DNA of 64,000 nucleotides from Thalassia testudinum (GCA_037157565.1 JAZHRO010000003.1:44033001-44097000), one strand, 5' to 3'; counted from the first letter of the stretch, positions 9,501-20,750 are shown. Numbers and translations: made by a program. Notes: generated from the letters alone by a model not told the origin.

Positions 9501-10020
9501 CTAAGGGGCGTATCAACGCCCTGACACACAGAGATGCTAGGGCTTCCGGTTTAGTGGTGGCAGGTATCGTTACCGTTTATGGCAGATTAGTGTACGTACT
9601 TTTTTATTCCGGCGCCACGCACTCTTTTGTTGCTGCGAGTTTTGCCATCAGTTTGGGGTAGGGCAGTGTACTGTTAGAAGATCTGTTTGTGATCAGAGGC
9701 CCAGGTGGCCAGTTGTTTGTAGCTGAGGAGGTCTACATGGACTGCGAGGTCAGTATAGGGGGACTTAGCCTCCCCGCTGATCTGATTGTGATACAGATGG
9801 AGGATTTTGGCATGATACTAGGGATGGACTGGTTGTCCGCCTATCATGCCCTGGTGGATTGTTTCGTGAGGAAGATCGTCTTGTCCATACCGAAGTTGCC
9901 TCCCTTTGAGTTTCATGGACAACCGGTTGACGGAGGTTTCAGACGCATCTTCGCGCTTCAGGCATCGAGGCTTTTGAGCCAAGGGTGTGAGGGCTTTTTG
10001 GTTTGTGTAGTGGTAGAGCC
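9501..10020 (+). pseudogene. T protease, catalytic Asp replaced
   Basis: The aspartic protease motif normally reads DSGATHSF. Here it is YSGATHSF (about 9605-9630), so the catalytic Asp is Tyr (a GAT to TAT change). A stop follows at about 9660. The flap and C-terminal half continue in the same frame: VYMDCEVSIGG, then MILGMDWLSAYHALVDC (about 9810-9860). The protease would cut the gag-pol polyprotein; this copy should be inactive. Confidence 0.85.
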
Positions 10021-11430
10021 TAGCCCCGTGGCTGACTTTCAGAGTATTCCAGTGGTTTGCGAGTACCCCGACGTTTTCCCAAAGGAGCTGCCAGGACTAC
10101 CGCCTGAGCGTAAGATCGAGTTTGATATCTCACTGGTACCAGGGACCAGCCCATTTCTACTGCACTGTATCGGATGGCACCGCTTGAGCTGCGAGAGCTC
10201 AAGTCACAGCTGTAGGACCTGTTGGAGAAGGGCTTTGTGAGGCCCAGTGTGTCCCCGTCGGGAGCCCCTGTGCTGTTTGTGAAGAAGAAAGATGGTACCC
10301 TGCGACTTTATGTTGACTACCGACAGCTGAATAGGGTCACCATCAAGAACAAGTATCCGCTGCTGAGGATTGACGACCTCTTCGACCAGTTATGAGACGC
10401 CACAGTGTTCTCCAAGATAAACCTAAGATCGGGCTACCACCAGTTAACGATCAGGGAGACCGACGTCTCCAAGACATCGTACCTGGTACGGGCACTATGA
10501 GTTCTTGGTCATGCCATTTGGGTTTACCAATGCCCCCGCTGCTTTTATGGATTTGATGAACCGGGTTTTCAGACCATACTTGGACCAGTTTGTGGTGGTG
10601 TTCATCGATGACGTACTCGTTTACTCGCGGGATCAGGTGCAGCACGGGCAGCATATACAGATGATCCTGGACACTTTAAGACGATGCAAGTTGTATGCCA
10701 AGTACAACAAGTGAGAGTTTTGGTTGAGGCAGGTGACTTTCTTGGGCGACGTGATCTCAGGGGATGGTTTGGCTGTGGATCCAGCCAAGGTTGAGGCCGT
10801 ACTCAGGAGGGAGAGGCCACGTATAGTGATAGAGATACGCAGTTTTTTGGGACTGGTAGGTTACTATCGATGGTTTATCAGAGGATTCTCTCAGACTGTG
10901 TGTCCTATGACCCAGCTGACTCGGAAGGATGTGCCCTTTGCCTGGACAAATGAGTGCGAGGCATGTTTTTAGGAGTTGAAGAAGAGATTGACTTCAGCTC
11001 CTATGCTTACCATCTCGGACAGCAGTGGCAGTTTTTTGGGTTACACAGACGCTTCGTTGCAGGGGTTAGGGGGTGTGCTCATGCAGTGGGGTCACGTTGT
11101 CGCTTACGCTTCGTGGAAACTGAAGCCCCATGAGCATAGCTACCCTACCCATGACTTAGAGTTGGCAGCTATTGTCTTCGCGCTGAAGACATGGAGGCAC
11201 TACCTTTACAGTGAGACTTTTGAGATCTTCACGGATCATAAGAGCCTCAGGTACTTCTTTGACCAGAAGGAGCTTAACATGGGATAGAAACGCTAGTTAG
11301 AGCTGCTGAAGGACTACGACTGCAGCATCTCCTACCACCCATGGAAGGCCAACGTGGTGGCTGACGCCTTGAGCCGGAAGGCACTCGCCCACTTGGCTAG
11401 TTTACAGGCACAGAGTTGGAGACTTATGGA
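10021..11430 (+). pseudogene. pol: T reverse transcriptase and RNase H, broken
   Basis: The RT begins near PVVCEYPDVFPKELPGLPPE (10030-10110). [18 protein letters not shown] (about 10312-10365) and the active-site box [12 protein letters not shown] (about 10595-10630) are present, but in different frames and separated by stops. RNase H (10976-11430) keeps TDAS, the Glu of [21 protein letters not shown] and ADALSRK. Stops lie at about 10395, 10712, 10970 and 11285. Confidence 0.88.
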
Positions 11431-12773
11431 GGAGTTGGGCAGTTGGCGACCCCGAGAGTCACAGGGGTATTGTGGGAAAGTGATAGTTATGCAACAGACG
11501 CGACCAAAGCTGATAGACCACATCATCGCAGGGCAGATGACAGATCCGTACTTATAGAAGCTGTGAGATAGAGTGTTGACAGGGGACCCGGGAGACTTTT
11601 CCTTTACAGACGAGATACTACGCATGAGGGGACGCTTATGCGTTCCTAGGGATGAGGAGTTGTTGAGAGAGATCCTAGCTGAGGTGCACGGGTCCAGGTT
11701 CACCATACATTCCGGGAACACAAAGATGTATCATGACTTACGATGTGACTTTTGGTGGAGAGGGATGAAGGGGGATGTTGGAGTGTTTGTGCAGCAGTTT
11801 TTGGTGTGCCAGCAGATGAAGGCCGAGCATCAGAGGCCTGCAGGGCCGTTGCAGCCACCTCCTGTGCCAGAGTGGAAGTGGGAGAGCATCACCATGGACT
11901 TGGTGGTGGGTCTACCTGTTACCCAGTGGGGACACAACACAGTCTGGGTGATAGTAGATAGGTTGACGAAGACGGCGTGTTTCCTACTAATCCGAGTCAC
12001 CTTGGGACCAGCATAGTTGGCAGAGAGGTACATTCGCAATGTGGTATGCCTACATGGAGTTCCAAGTGAGATTGTACTCGACAGGGATACTCGTTTTACT
12101 TCCTAGTTTTGGGCTGAGTTTCAGCAGGCTTTGGGGACACGTTTGAGGTTCAGTACCGCTTACCACCCCCAGACGGACGGACAATCAGAGCGCACCATAC
12201 AGACACTTGAGGACCTTTTACACGCCTGTGTACTAGATTGGAGGGGCTCTTGGGAGGAGCATTTACCCCTGGCAGAGTTTTCATATAATAACAATTACCA
12301 CTCGAGCATCGGCATGGCACCTTACGAGGCTCTGTACGGACGGAGGTGTACTACACCCTTGAGTTGGGTCGAGGTGGGGACCAAGTGGGAGCTTAGCCCT
12401 AGGTTGATCCGGCAGAGTCAGGAGGTGATAGAGTAGATTCACAGACAACTCCACACTGTCAGGAGCAGGTAGAAGAGTTACGCTAACGGAAAATGCAGAG
12501 AGGTGCAGTTCGAGGTTGAGGATCACGACTTTCTTCGTGTTTCACCCATGAAGGGCCTGCAGCATTTTTGGGTGAAAGGGAAGCTTGCACCGAGGTTTGT
12601 AGGGCCCTTTGAGGTCCTGGAACGGATGGGACCCATTGCTTACCGGCTTGCCCTTCCTCCCCAACTTTCTGGAGTGCACGACATGTTCCATGTGTCTAGC
12701 CTCAGGAAGTACGTTGCTGATCCTAGTCACGTTCTGAGCCACGAGAGTGTCGAGGTGGGTGATGTTGGAACCT
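11431..12773 (+). pseudogene. pol: T integrase, broken and cut before a chromodomain
   Basis: The zinc domain at 11680-11840 keeps its histidines, but the first Cys of the CxxC pair appears to be Phe (QQFLVCQQ). The catalytic core has Asp in MDLVVGLP, Asp in LDRDTRFTS and Glu in DGQSERTIQ. The segment at 12503-12773 is the GPF/Y region (PRFVGPFEVLERMGPIAYRL, then FHVSSLRKYVADPSHV). The reading stops at the copia LTR start (12774), where chromoviruses usually continue into a chromodomain; none was found elsewhere. Confidence 0.87.
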
Positions 12774-13128
12774 TGTTCCACATCTTGTTTTGATGTTAAC
12801 AAAATTATTATGGATTAATGTTTGTAATGGAGTTCTTTCAGATTTAGGTGAAGATCAAGGCAAACAGGAAATGATGGAGGCTTGATGAAAAGGAGATCAT
12901 GATAAGAAGGAGGCAAGATGACAAGGAAGAATTGAGGAGGAGAAGATCATCTTCGACCTTTAGTGTTTCTAGTTTAGATTTTTTATTTATAGCTTGTATA
13001 TGCCTCTTAACAAAGAAGTATAACTTAAATCGTAAAAATAATTAGAGATAAATTAGGATTAATATTGCGATCATTTTCAAAGAACGTAATTGATTAAATC
13101 ACTTAAAAATGGTACTTGTTAGCCCACA

Positions 13129-13364
13129 AGTACCGGTACTAAAGTTTAGTACTAGTACATGTGAGTTACAGGTTTCGATTTTGTCAAGAAACAAACCTAT
13201 ACCCTGCGAGTACCGATACTCATGTTCAGTACCGGTACTAGAGGTAACGAGTACTGGTATTAATCATAAGTACCGGTACAAGTGGGTTACAGATTTGTAT
13301 TAAGAGTTTGAAACCCAAATCTGGAAGCAATGAGTACCGGTACCCACACTTTAGTACTGGTACC
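13129..13364 (+). repeat. cluster of AGTACCGGTACT palindromes
   Basis: Exact or near copies at 13129, 13209, 13228, 13250, 13269, 13333 and 13353, plus TAGTACTA at 13147. Two are the full 12-bp palindrome and the rest differ by one or two bases. The cluster ends about 110 bp before the TATA box, a position suited to an enhancer. Confidence 0.8.
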
Positions 13365-13473
13365 AGGAATCCGTTGGCTCAATTTTGAATGGCTGGAAAA
13401 TTTGTTTAGGTTATGTGAACGTTGGGAATTAAATCCCAATGTCTAATAGACAAATCCTTGAGGTCCTAAACTC

Positions 13474-13480
13474 TATAAAA
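13474..13480 (+). promoter_or_regulatory. TATA box of the copia LTR
   Basis: TATAAAA after CTAAACTC; the only good TATA box between the palindrome cluster and the LTR end. Confidence 0.65.
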
Positions 13481-14065
13481 TGACCCTAGGACTCTTTGTT
13501 TGCACACAAGATATAGAAGAGACATAAGAGAAAATTCTAGAGCATATAATTCATATTTTCCACCACATATTCAAGAGAAGAAATCGTGTTTGCTACTTTC
13601 CAATCGTGCTACGGGTTTGCAAACACATTGACGTGTTTTGTTCATGCAATTCAACACGATTCGCGTTCATCCTAAGCTCTCAAATCGGTAATATTATTTT
13701 AATTATTGTTGAGAGGCGTAGGAACATAGTTGTAAGAGTTTTCTTTCTTACACCTGTATTTCATTTGTTCTTGAGCATTTGCTCGTTGGGTTGTAACAAA
13801 CCCGTTATTGTACTTGGGTTGAGGTAACCCATTAATTACCTCGGTTTAGTAAATTGATTTCCTCAGGGTTGAGGGAATCGGGTTAAAAACCCTAAGCAGG
13901 GAGGCTTAGGTAGTGGAGTACCCAAGGGAGGGGAACCACTATACATTTTGTGTCCTTTTGTGGTTTGAATTGATTGTGCAAATCTTTCTTGTTATTACTA
14001 ATATTGTTCTTGAGTGTTTGTGCGCGTAGCCATATATATATTCCCTATCTTTAGATCCTATCAAG

Positions 14066-14077
14066 TGGTATCAGAGT
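14066..14077 (+). promoter_or_regulatory. S primer-binding site (tRNA-iMet)
   Basis: TGGTATCAGAGT, matching the iMet site except for the last base, two bases after the LTR. Confidence 0.88.
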
Positions 14078-14080
14078 AGG

Positions 14081-15345
14081 TTGCGAGAAGACGTAACAAA
14101 CCAACTTGCAATGGCATCAACCTCAAGGTGCACCAAAGAACAATCGTCGACCTGTCCTCCCTATTTCGATGGGATGGATTATGGGTATTGGAAGAGGAGG
14201 ATGCAAGTCTTCCTCAAAGCAATGGATGAGGAGTCTTGGATTCTCATTCAAGAGAAGTACACGGATCCGGAGCAGCAGGAAGGCGTAGCTTGGACAACGG
14301 ATCAAAAGAAGAAGATTGTAAGTGATGCAAAGACGATGAATGCACTTTATTGTGCATTATCAAGGGAGGAGATCAACCGAATTTTCGCATGCAAGCCCGC
14401 CTACGAGATTTGGAATACTTTGCAAATCACCTATGAAGGTACGAGCAAGGTAAAAGAAACACGTACTTCTATTTTAGCAGAAAATTATGAGTGTTTTAGG
14501 ATGGAAAAAGGAGAAACAATCAAGGACAAGTACACAAGGTTTGGAGAGATCATGAATCCAATGAAAAATCTAGGAGTCAAGCTGAAAGAGTAGCTTGTAA
14601 GAAAGGTCTTGATATCACTTACAAGCGATTGGTCTCCAAAGACCACAGCGATCCAAGAGGCGAAGGATCTATCCACTCTCCCCTTGGATGATCTAATTGG
14701 AAGCCTCATGGCATATGAAGTTCAATTGAAAATATCAAGAAGAACGAGGAGAAGGCGACAAGCAAGAAGAAAAGCATTACTTTTAGAGCAATCAAGGAGG
14801 ACTCAGACTCAACAACATCAGAATCCGAAGATGAGGAGATGGAAATGCTTACTAGGAAATTCTACAAATTCCTCAAGAAACAAGGTAAGCAAGTCAATAA
14901 AATTTCAACTAATGTTATTTGCTATGAGTACAAGAAGAAGGGCCACTTGCAGATGGATTGCCTTATGAATAAGGAGAAGGAAGACAAAAGGAAAGACACA
15001 AAAGAAGTCAAGAAGGATGAGAGCTTTAAAGGCAACATGGGATGATAGTGACTCCAACATGGACACCGACTCTAGCGAATCAGATGACGATGACGTCGCT
15101 CATCTATGTTTGGCAGCAACTACGAAAGATACGGACAATGAGGTAAACCCTGATTTCTCTTTTGAAGAATTATTAGAAGCTTATGAAGAACTATATCATA
15201 AAGCTAAGTCATTTAAAAAGGAAAATAAGGTTTTAAAGAATAATTATTAAACATTAGATGTAGAAAAATAATGTTTAGAAATAGAATTAAAAATGTCAAA
15301 AGAACTATGAAGAACTAGCTTCTAATCTAGCAGAAATAAGGGCAT
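14081..15345 (+). pseudogene. gag: S copia gag (UBN2 type), broken
   Basis: The first segment (14081-14593; likely start ATG at 14111, MASTSRCTKEQ) reads PPYFDGMDYGYWKRRM, then ALYCALSREEINRIF, then AYEIWNTLQITYEGT, a typical copia gag_UBN2 core. A stop at 14591 splits KE from LVRKVL, and the same frame continues to about 14735. Two frameshifts follow. The zinc knuckle (14920-14960) reads CYEYKKKGHLQMDC, so its second Cys is Tyr and zinc binding is probably lost. An acidic stretch (SDSNMDTDSSESDDDDV) and a coiled region end at 15250. Beyond that only fragments are readable up to the junction. Confidence 0.88.
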
Positions 15346-15577
15346 TTAGAGGTGGGCTCCGATGGCCTTTGAATGGTTGAGAGGAGAAGGAGAGGCAGCC
15401 AATGGTGCTTAAGTCGACCCTTGGAGAGAGGTTGGAGAGGTGATCCAGCATCCTGGCGTGGAGATGGTGGCAGCCATGGTGAACAACTTGTGGAGGTGGA
15501 ATGGAGATGAGTGTAGCTAACCTAAGTGTGAATGAGTGCCAAGAATGGGATCAGTGCAAATGGCCACCCCTTAGGTC

Positions 15578-15585
15578 TTTTTATA
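15578..15585 (-). promoter_or_regulatory. TATA box of the G LTR
   Basis: TATAAAAA on the reverse strand, just downstream of three long dyads. Confidence 0.65.
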
Positions 15586-15598
15586 GACCTAAGGGAAG

Positions 15599-15745
15599 CT
15601 CTCTAGAGAATTATGGAATTCTCTAGAGAGGCCTATGGTGGGAGCTCGTGGGAGAGAGAGAGAGAGGATGGATGGTGGTTTTTAGATCCACCAAATGTGG
15701 ATCTAAAAATTAAATGACTCTTGGTTGCTAATTTTAGCAACCAAG
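15599..15745 (-). promoter_or_regulatory. three perfect dyads upstream of the TATA box
   Basis: Stem of 14 bp (CTCTCTAGAGAATT at 15599-15612 with 15617-15630, 4-nt loop), stem of 13 bp (15679-15691 with 15697-15709, 5-nt loop) and stem of 12 bp (15720-15731 with 15734-15745, 2-nt loop). All are perfect, in an element that is otherwise heavily mutated. Confidence 0.75.
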
Positions 15746-16287
15746 GCAACAACACATGGTAGAGAGTTCTAGAGAACTCTAGGCTAGGTATTTTTCGTGT
15801 GGATGGTGTGTGTGGGTGTGTGTGGATCGAAACTTAGGTGGCTAGGTTGATTTGGTTAGGTTCTAGTGGATTTAGGTCAAGGTAGGCCTCAAATTAGGGT
15901 TGTAAACCCTAATTCACTAAGGCAAAGTGCAATTAAACTTAATAAAAGTTTAATTGGGTGTGTGAAAACTTAATTGAAAGTAAAATAACTCAATTAAGTC
16001 AGGTCTAGGTCAATTGGACTCTTACTGAGTCCAATTGGATAGTGTGCGCTGAGATCAGGGCTCAATTGGACTCAATGAGTCCAATTGAATAGGCTGATAG
16101 AATTGACTAAGATCCAAGTCAATTAGGTTTAGTGAGGACCTAATTAGGTCCTTAGGGAGGTCTAGAGGTGATGTACTAGGGTTAGGGCACCTTAATTTAG
16201 GTTCCTATGGGGTTGGAATTGGGTTTAGGGACCTAGAGATCCAAGATCAAGGCTTGAATCTCAAAAGAGGAACTGGAGAGCAGTTCC

Positions 16288-16519
16288 AGACGTCTAATAA
16301 AAGTGTCAAACATCTTATAGTGAAAAATCAGAAGTAAAAACTTGTTGTCTGGACATCCAATCAGAGTCAGGAGGGATTCTAGGTTCTATCTTGGCTATTC
16401 TGCAAAAATTGGACATCTGACCAAGTGTCTGGACGTCCAATAACACTGCAGAAGTGGGTTTAAGGTGTACGGGAGTTGGCTAAGGATTTTGGATGTCCTA
16501 TAACTTATCTGGACATCCA
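16288..16519 (-). repeat. cluster of TGGACGTCCA-type palindromes
   Basis: AGACGTCT at 16288, TGGACATCCA at 16350 and 16510, TGGACATCTG at 16410, the full palindrome TGGACGTCCA at 16430 and TGGATGTCCT at 16490. The cores contain or derive from GACGTC, a bZIP-type site. The cluster is about 700 bp upstream of the TATA box. Confidence 0.65.
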
Positions 16520-16973
16520 GATAGAGGTTGGAATTAGGATTTTAAGGTTTCCTAGGGTGCGGTGACCTAATCTAAGGGTGGCTAAGGCTTGGGGAGGCTT
16601 CTAGGCTGTCCTAGGGCTAGGATGGACCTAAGTTCTTCACAATTTATTACTTTATTCCTACTTAATAGAATAGCATACCTTAACTCCCTTACATTATTAT
16701 CTACTACATCTAATCTAGGTCTTCTGCTCCAGCCCTGCTGCAACACTAGTTATTCTTTATTCTTCAGATCTAGTTTTAGATCCAGCTTCAGATCTAGCTT
16801 CTGATTAGCTTATTACCTGCAATTGACATAATGTACCTAATCAGTACATTATGCATAGCTACAAGAAAGTAGTAAAGGTTCTAGTAATGCTTCTGCATGC
16901 ATGAATTACCCTAACTTATGCTAAGTCCTAGCCTAATTTAGGTCAATTTTGACCTATGATTGCTACGTAATCA

Positions 16974-19086
16974 TACCCCCATAACTAAATCTTGCTAGCC
17001 CCTAGCAAATGCGAGACTAAGTTATTTACAGAAGGGTCGCTAAGGGATTGATTCTTTTATCAAGTGTATGCCTAGGGATTTTTTTCCTTTTTGTTTTCAT
17101 CTTATGCTCTAGAAATCCAGACAATCGTGAAAGTGCAGCTATGTAGTTTTTGCAATGGATTCGAGTGAAAGACATGATTCACCTCTAAAGCCTGTACTTG
17201 ACCCCTAGTAAGATTCTAGCAGGATAGGCGGACTTCTTCCCTCGGGGCATTCAAGATCTTCTATGAATTCCACCCCAGCTTTAGGCTTAGGTAGAGAATC
17301 TCTGAGGGGTACAGGTGTTTATTTGGTGGCTCACTCTCACTTGGTGCTACATAGAAATTAGTGCTACAGAATCTAGATTCCCATATTACTAAGTAACTCA
17401 ACTCAGAGAAAGGCAAGAAAAACTATGCTCTCTTTTGATTCCTTTGTATTCATTCTCTCTTACTCTTTTTCTTTTTCTATTCTTTTCTTCCTTTTTCTTG
17501 GAGCTCACAATCTCACCAAATTTACACATATGACCTGTATTTGGTGGTCTCACTTGACATTAACACTTTAATTGAGTTTCCATAACCTTAACACTAAGTT
17601 AGAATTCCTCAGCCAGTATTCGGGCAGTCAGAAACACAAAAGAAAAGGTTAAGGCCATATTTGGTGGATCTCAAATTTATTAGGTGGTATTGCCTCAATG
17701 TTACTGAAATAAGCACTAAATGTTCACAAACTCTTTTTCTGCTCTTTCCTTCTTCTTCCAAATTTTTTTTTTCTTCTTTTTCTTTGTCTTCTTTTTTTCT
17801 CTTTTCTCTCTTTTTTTCATATTTTTTTCTTTGTAATTTTTTTTTCAACAAAACACAAGCAAGCATACATTCATGAACTTTATTGAGGAGGCATTATTAG
17901 GGATTGGTGGTACTCAAGAGATATTAGGTGGCATATTTGGTGGAAGTGCCTACTCACGGCACGGGGAGAGACGAATAGGATGGTGTATTTCTGACCTTGA
18001 CATCAATACCCTCCTTCAGCCGAGGATTCCATAAAGAATGGTTGTAACCATCCACCTTAGCCTTAGTTTTATGAAAACTCGCTCTCCGCATATTTGCCTT
18101 ATTTGGTGGCTCTCAAAATTTCACACAAAAATGTATACGCAAGAATCGAGAGCAAAAACTATGCCTAATCTCTGAGTATCATCACCTAATTATCTAGGAT
18201 TCTGGATTCCTTGCACTAATCTTAGAGCACCAGTACACTCTACTCTCATCTCACACTATTTGGTGGATTTTTGGAAGAAAATCTGCCTGACTTCCAAAAC
18301 ATTGTCCAGGGGTTCAGGAGAGGATGCATTGCTTCTTCTCGATAGACTAAAGACGTTTATCAGCCTTCACAGTGAATCCATTACAAATTCTATGTGTGTG
18401 TGAAAAGTTGTACTGGATTCCAAATTACAGGAATCAACTAGAGGATAAAATCCTTAATGCATTCTCTTAATAAAATAATCTTATTCATGAATGCAATATG
18501 TATATATGCTATAAACAAGTAACCCCTTATATTTGTACTTCATGAAATTTCCCTTATCGGGTTACATTTAGCTTGACCCTAAATTTGGAACAAAAGGTGA
18601 GCGAGTGAGTCAAAAATGGCTGTTGCGAACGATTTTTAGCTCCAATGCGAGTATTGGAGGTGGAGTCGGTTGTTCTTTTATTAGGGTCCTAAAGTACGTT
18701 TTACATGCAGCTCCGAGGTTTTCCTAAATGTTGGCATAAAAATTTTTCAGTTTTTGTTGTATCTACCCCCCATGCCTAAACTCTTGCATGTCCTCATGCA
18801 TGAATATAAAATAAAATAAATACAGCAGGGAGTAGGTGGGTAAAGATCACCTGTAATTGCTCCTGAAATTTTAACGTTCAGCACCAGCCAACCTGACAGT
18901 ATGCAATATGCAGAAAGAAAATATGCTAAAAGAAAAATATGCTATATATAAAAATGGTTATGTATAGATGATGGTAGAATGTGGGACATGTTATCTATAC
19001 GTGCTGAGTTTAACGCCTCCAACTGGGCGAGAATTCAATCACACGTCCTCAATAAGATGAATGGTCTCGTCAGTTGGAGGAGGTTC
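16974..19086 (-). other. G polypurine tract and 3' noncoding region
   Basis: The tract (reverse TATGGGGGTA, 16974-16983) adjoins the LTR. The region has no credible ORF. A 10-mer TATTTGGTGG recurs (17320, 17539, 17658, 17934, 18100, 18257; TATTAGGTGG at 17922). A purine tract analogue (GCATGGGGGG, reverse, about 18768-18780) and the twin-hairpin region (18986-19029) lie near pol. T-rich runs at 17740-17850 make low-complexity ORFs. Confidence 0.7.
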
Positions 19087-19540
19087 CTAGGCCAAAAATG
19101 GCTTGAGGCACTGGCCATTTACCATAGATATATGCCTAGATTTGGGGTCCCTGATTTGGACTGCCCCATTAGGATATGGGTGAATCACAATATATGGGCC
19201 AATCCACTTGGACTTGAGCTTCCCTGCGAAAAGTTTTAATCGTGAATCAAATAACCAGACTTGCTGGTTGGGCTTGAATGATTTTCTCTGGATGTGGCGG
19301 TCATGAAAGAACTTGGTCTTGTCCTTGTATATCAATGTGTTCTCAAAGGCCTCCCACCGGATCTCTTCTAATTCGCTGAGCTGGAGTTTTCGTTCTTGAC
19401 CTCCTGCATCGAGGTCAAGGTTACATTTTCGCATTGCCCAAAAGGCACGGTGTTCTAGTTCTACAGGAAGGTGACAGGCCTTGCCATACACCATACGATA
19501 TGGCGACATTCTGAGTGGGGCCTTGTATACGGTTCGATAT
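19087..19540 (-). pseudogene. pol: G integrase C-terminal segment
   Basis: Reads [20 protein letters not shown], then [25 protein letters not shown]-like [19 protein letters not shown] and [10 protein letters not shown] at the end. It continues across insertion C1: the last codons of the other part (24296 on) end at DALWAY and this part resumes with R-T-V-Y, using one copy of gatat. Confidence 0.9.
19536..19540. repeat. target-site duplication of C1, left copy
   Basis: gatat, repeated at 24291-24295. Removing the insertion with one copy restores the integrase reading WAY-R-T. Confidence 0.9.
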
Positions 19541-20690
19541 TAATAATGCATGGGGTTTGCAATGGCTGATTGATGTGTAATGGTGTTGGTTGTTGAGATA
19601 ATGATGTGTTAATGTATGTGTATGTGTTGTAGTAATTGTTGTGATTTGAAACACCATGAGTGTCATTGTGGTGAGTTGTATGGAATACCAGTCATTACAA
19701 CCATTATTATTTACTTATCTAATTTTTACTGGTTTTATTCCAGGTCGTTCACTGGGAGGCAATTATTGAATTACATCGCTCTTTGATCTCAAAATTATCC
19801 TTTAATTCCAAAAAGATGCTTTACATCTTATTAAAGAATGAATGAATGTGGACATGGTTTGCCTACTTACTAAGAATTAATTGTAATGCTTGCAAAAACT
19901 ACTACAAACAAGCACTAAACAATTTATCACTATACTTTAAACTATGTCTTTACAAGTTATAGTACTAATACTTACATGAAAGTACACAATAGACTAAGAT
20001 TACATAGTATATTAACTTAACTTACTAGTCTGATATCTACAGTAACACATACAACAGTTATAGTGACAGACGTAAGCGTCGCTAGATCCTAGAAAACACT
20101 ATATACAAACCTAAGGAGGGAAACTAGGGTCTGTAGCAACGCTTATGGTGACATTTTATTCTGTTAGTAAATATATGGGTTTATTTATAAAAATAATTGG
20201 CTATACTACGTATACATATATATATATTTATATTTCTCTTGTATTTGTTTTTACTTAGATATGTACATCTTCTCTCTCTCTTTTCTCCTTCACACTAATC
20301 TTCATCAGATGTTCTTCTTCTTCTGTGTTTTCATTCTACCTTAGTGACTTTAACATGCTGTGGCTAAGAGGCGTTTAACAATCATCATTAACTCTCTTTA
20401 ATTAATTAAAAATGTGTTTAATTTGCAGGTGCACTTTTCGAGGGATACACAACACCCAGAGGGTGGGACCAAACCTCTACTAAGCGCACCCTAATTCTCA
20501 TTAGGCCGCTTAATTATGTCTTTCATAACTCAGCACAAGGCCTTCTCAGCCCCACGCACACACGCCACTCTCCGGGCCCCCGACCCCACATAGAATGTGC
20601 TCAGTATGCTCAGATGCTCAATGTATGGTCAGTGTATGTTGTTTCAGGCGCCCGGTGCCCGTGACGAATGCACTGTCTAAACACAAATTC

Positions 20691-20750
20691 CATATAAATT
20701 GCTGCGCACGTTTTGCAGCGCACGATGTGGCGCTATTCGAGCGCCACATC
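20691..20750 (-). promoter_or_regulatory. C1 USE-like site, TATA box and hairpin
   Basis: Reverse strand: GCGCCACATCG (20733-20723; 9 of 11 to RTCCCACATCG), exactly 24 nt, then TTTATATG (20698-20691). The USE-like site is one arm of a perfect 11-bp hairpin (20724-20734 with 20740-20750, 5-nt loop). No T4 follows until 20412-20408. Confidence 0.55.

Larger units (their letters stand above)
12774..14063 (+). repeat. S (copia) 5' LTR, 1290 bp
   Basis: Starts TGTTCCACATC and ends CCTATCA two bases before a tRNA-iMet primer site. Its U3 has a cluster of 12-bp palindromes (13129-13364) followed by a TATA box (13474-13480). No second copy is in the window, so the ends rest on TG...CA and the primer site. 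Confidence 0.75.
12774..15345 (+). mobile_element. S: 5' part of a Ty1/copia element
   Basis: A complete LTR, primer site and broken gag, cut at about 15345 where an Athila-like LTR begins. It sits in the chromovirus pol, so it is younger than T. No protease, integrase, RT or second LTR was found in the window. The missing part was either separated by element G and later deleted, or lost at once. Confidence 0.75.
15346..16973 (-). repeat. G 3' LTR, U5 missing
   Basis: The start at 16973 (reverse TGATTACGTAGCAATCA) adjoins the polypurine tract. A TATA box (15578-15585), three perfect dyads (15599-15745) and a cluster of TGGACGTCCA motifs (16288-16519) are seen. It ends about 240 bp past the TATA box at the copia junction, with no trace of the U5 motif found in other LTRs. 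Confidence 0.75.

Noticed and set aside
12503..12773. Chromodomain at the end of the T integrase
   Set aside because: The reading is cut by the copia LTR before the expected position, and no chromodomain sequence was found elsewhere in the window.
13129..13364. CRISPR-like array
   Set aside because: Units are 12-bp palindromes at irregular spacing within a plant copia LTR; no spacer structure and no cas genes.
17740..17870. Small membrane protein from a Phe/Ser-rich ORF
   Set aside because: It is a T-rich low-complexity run within 3' noncoding DNA of G.
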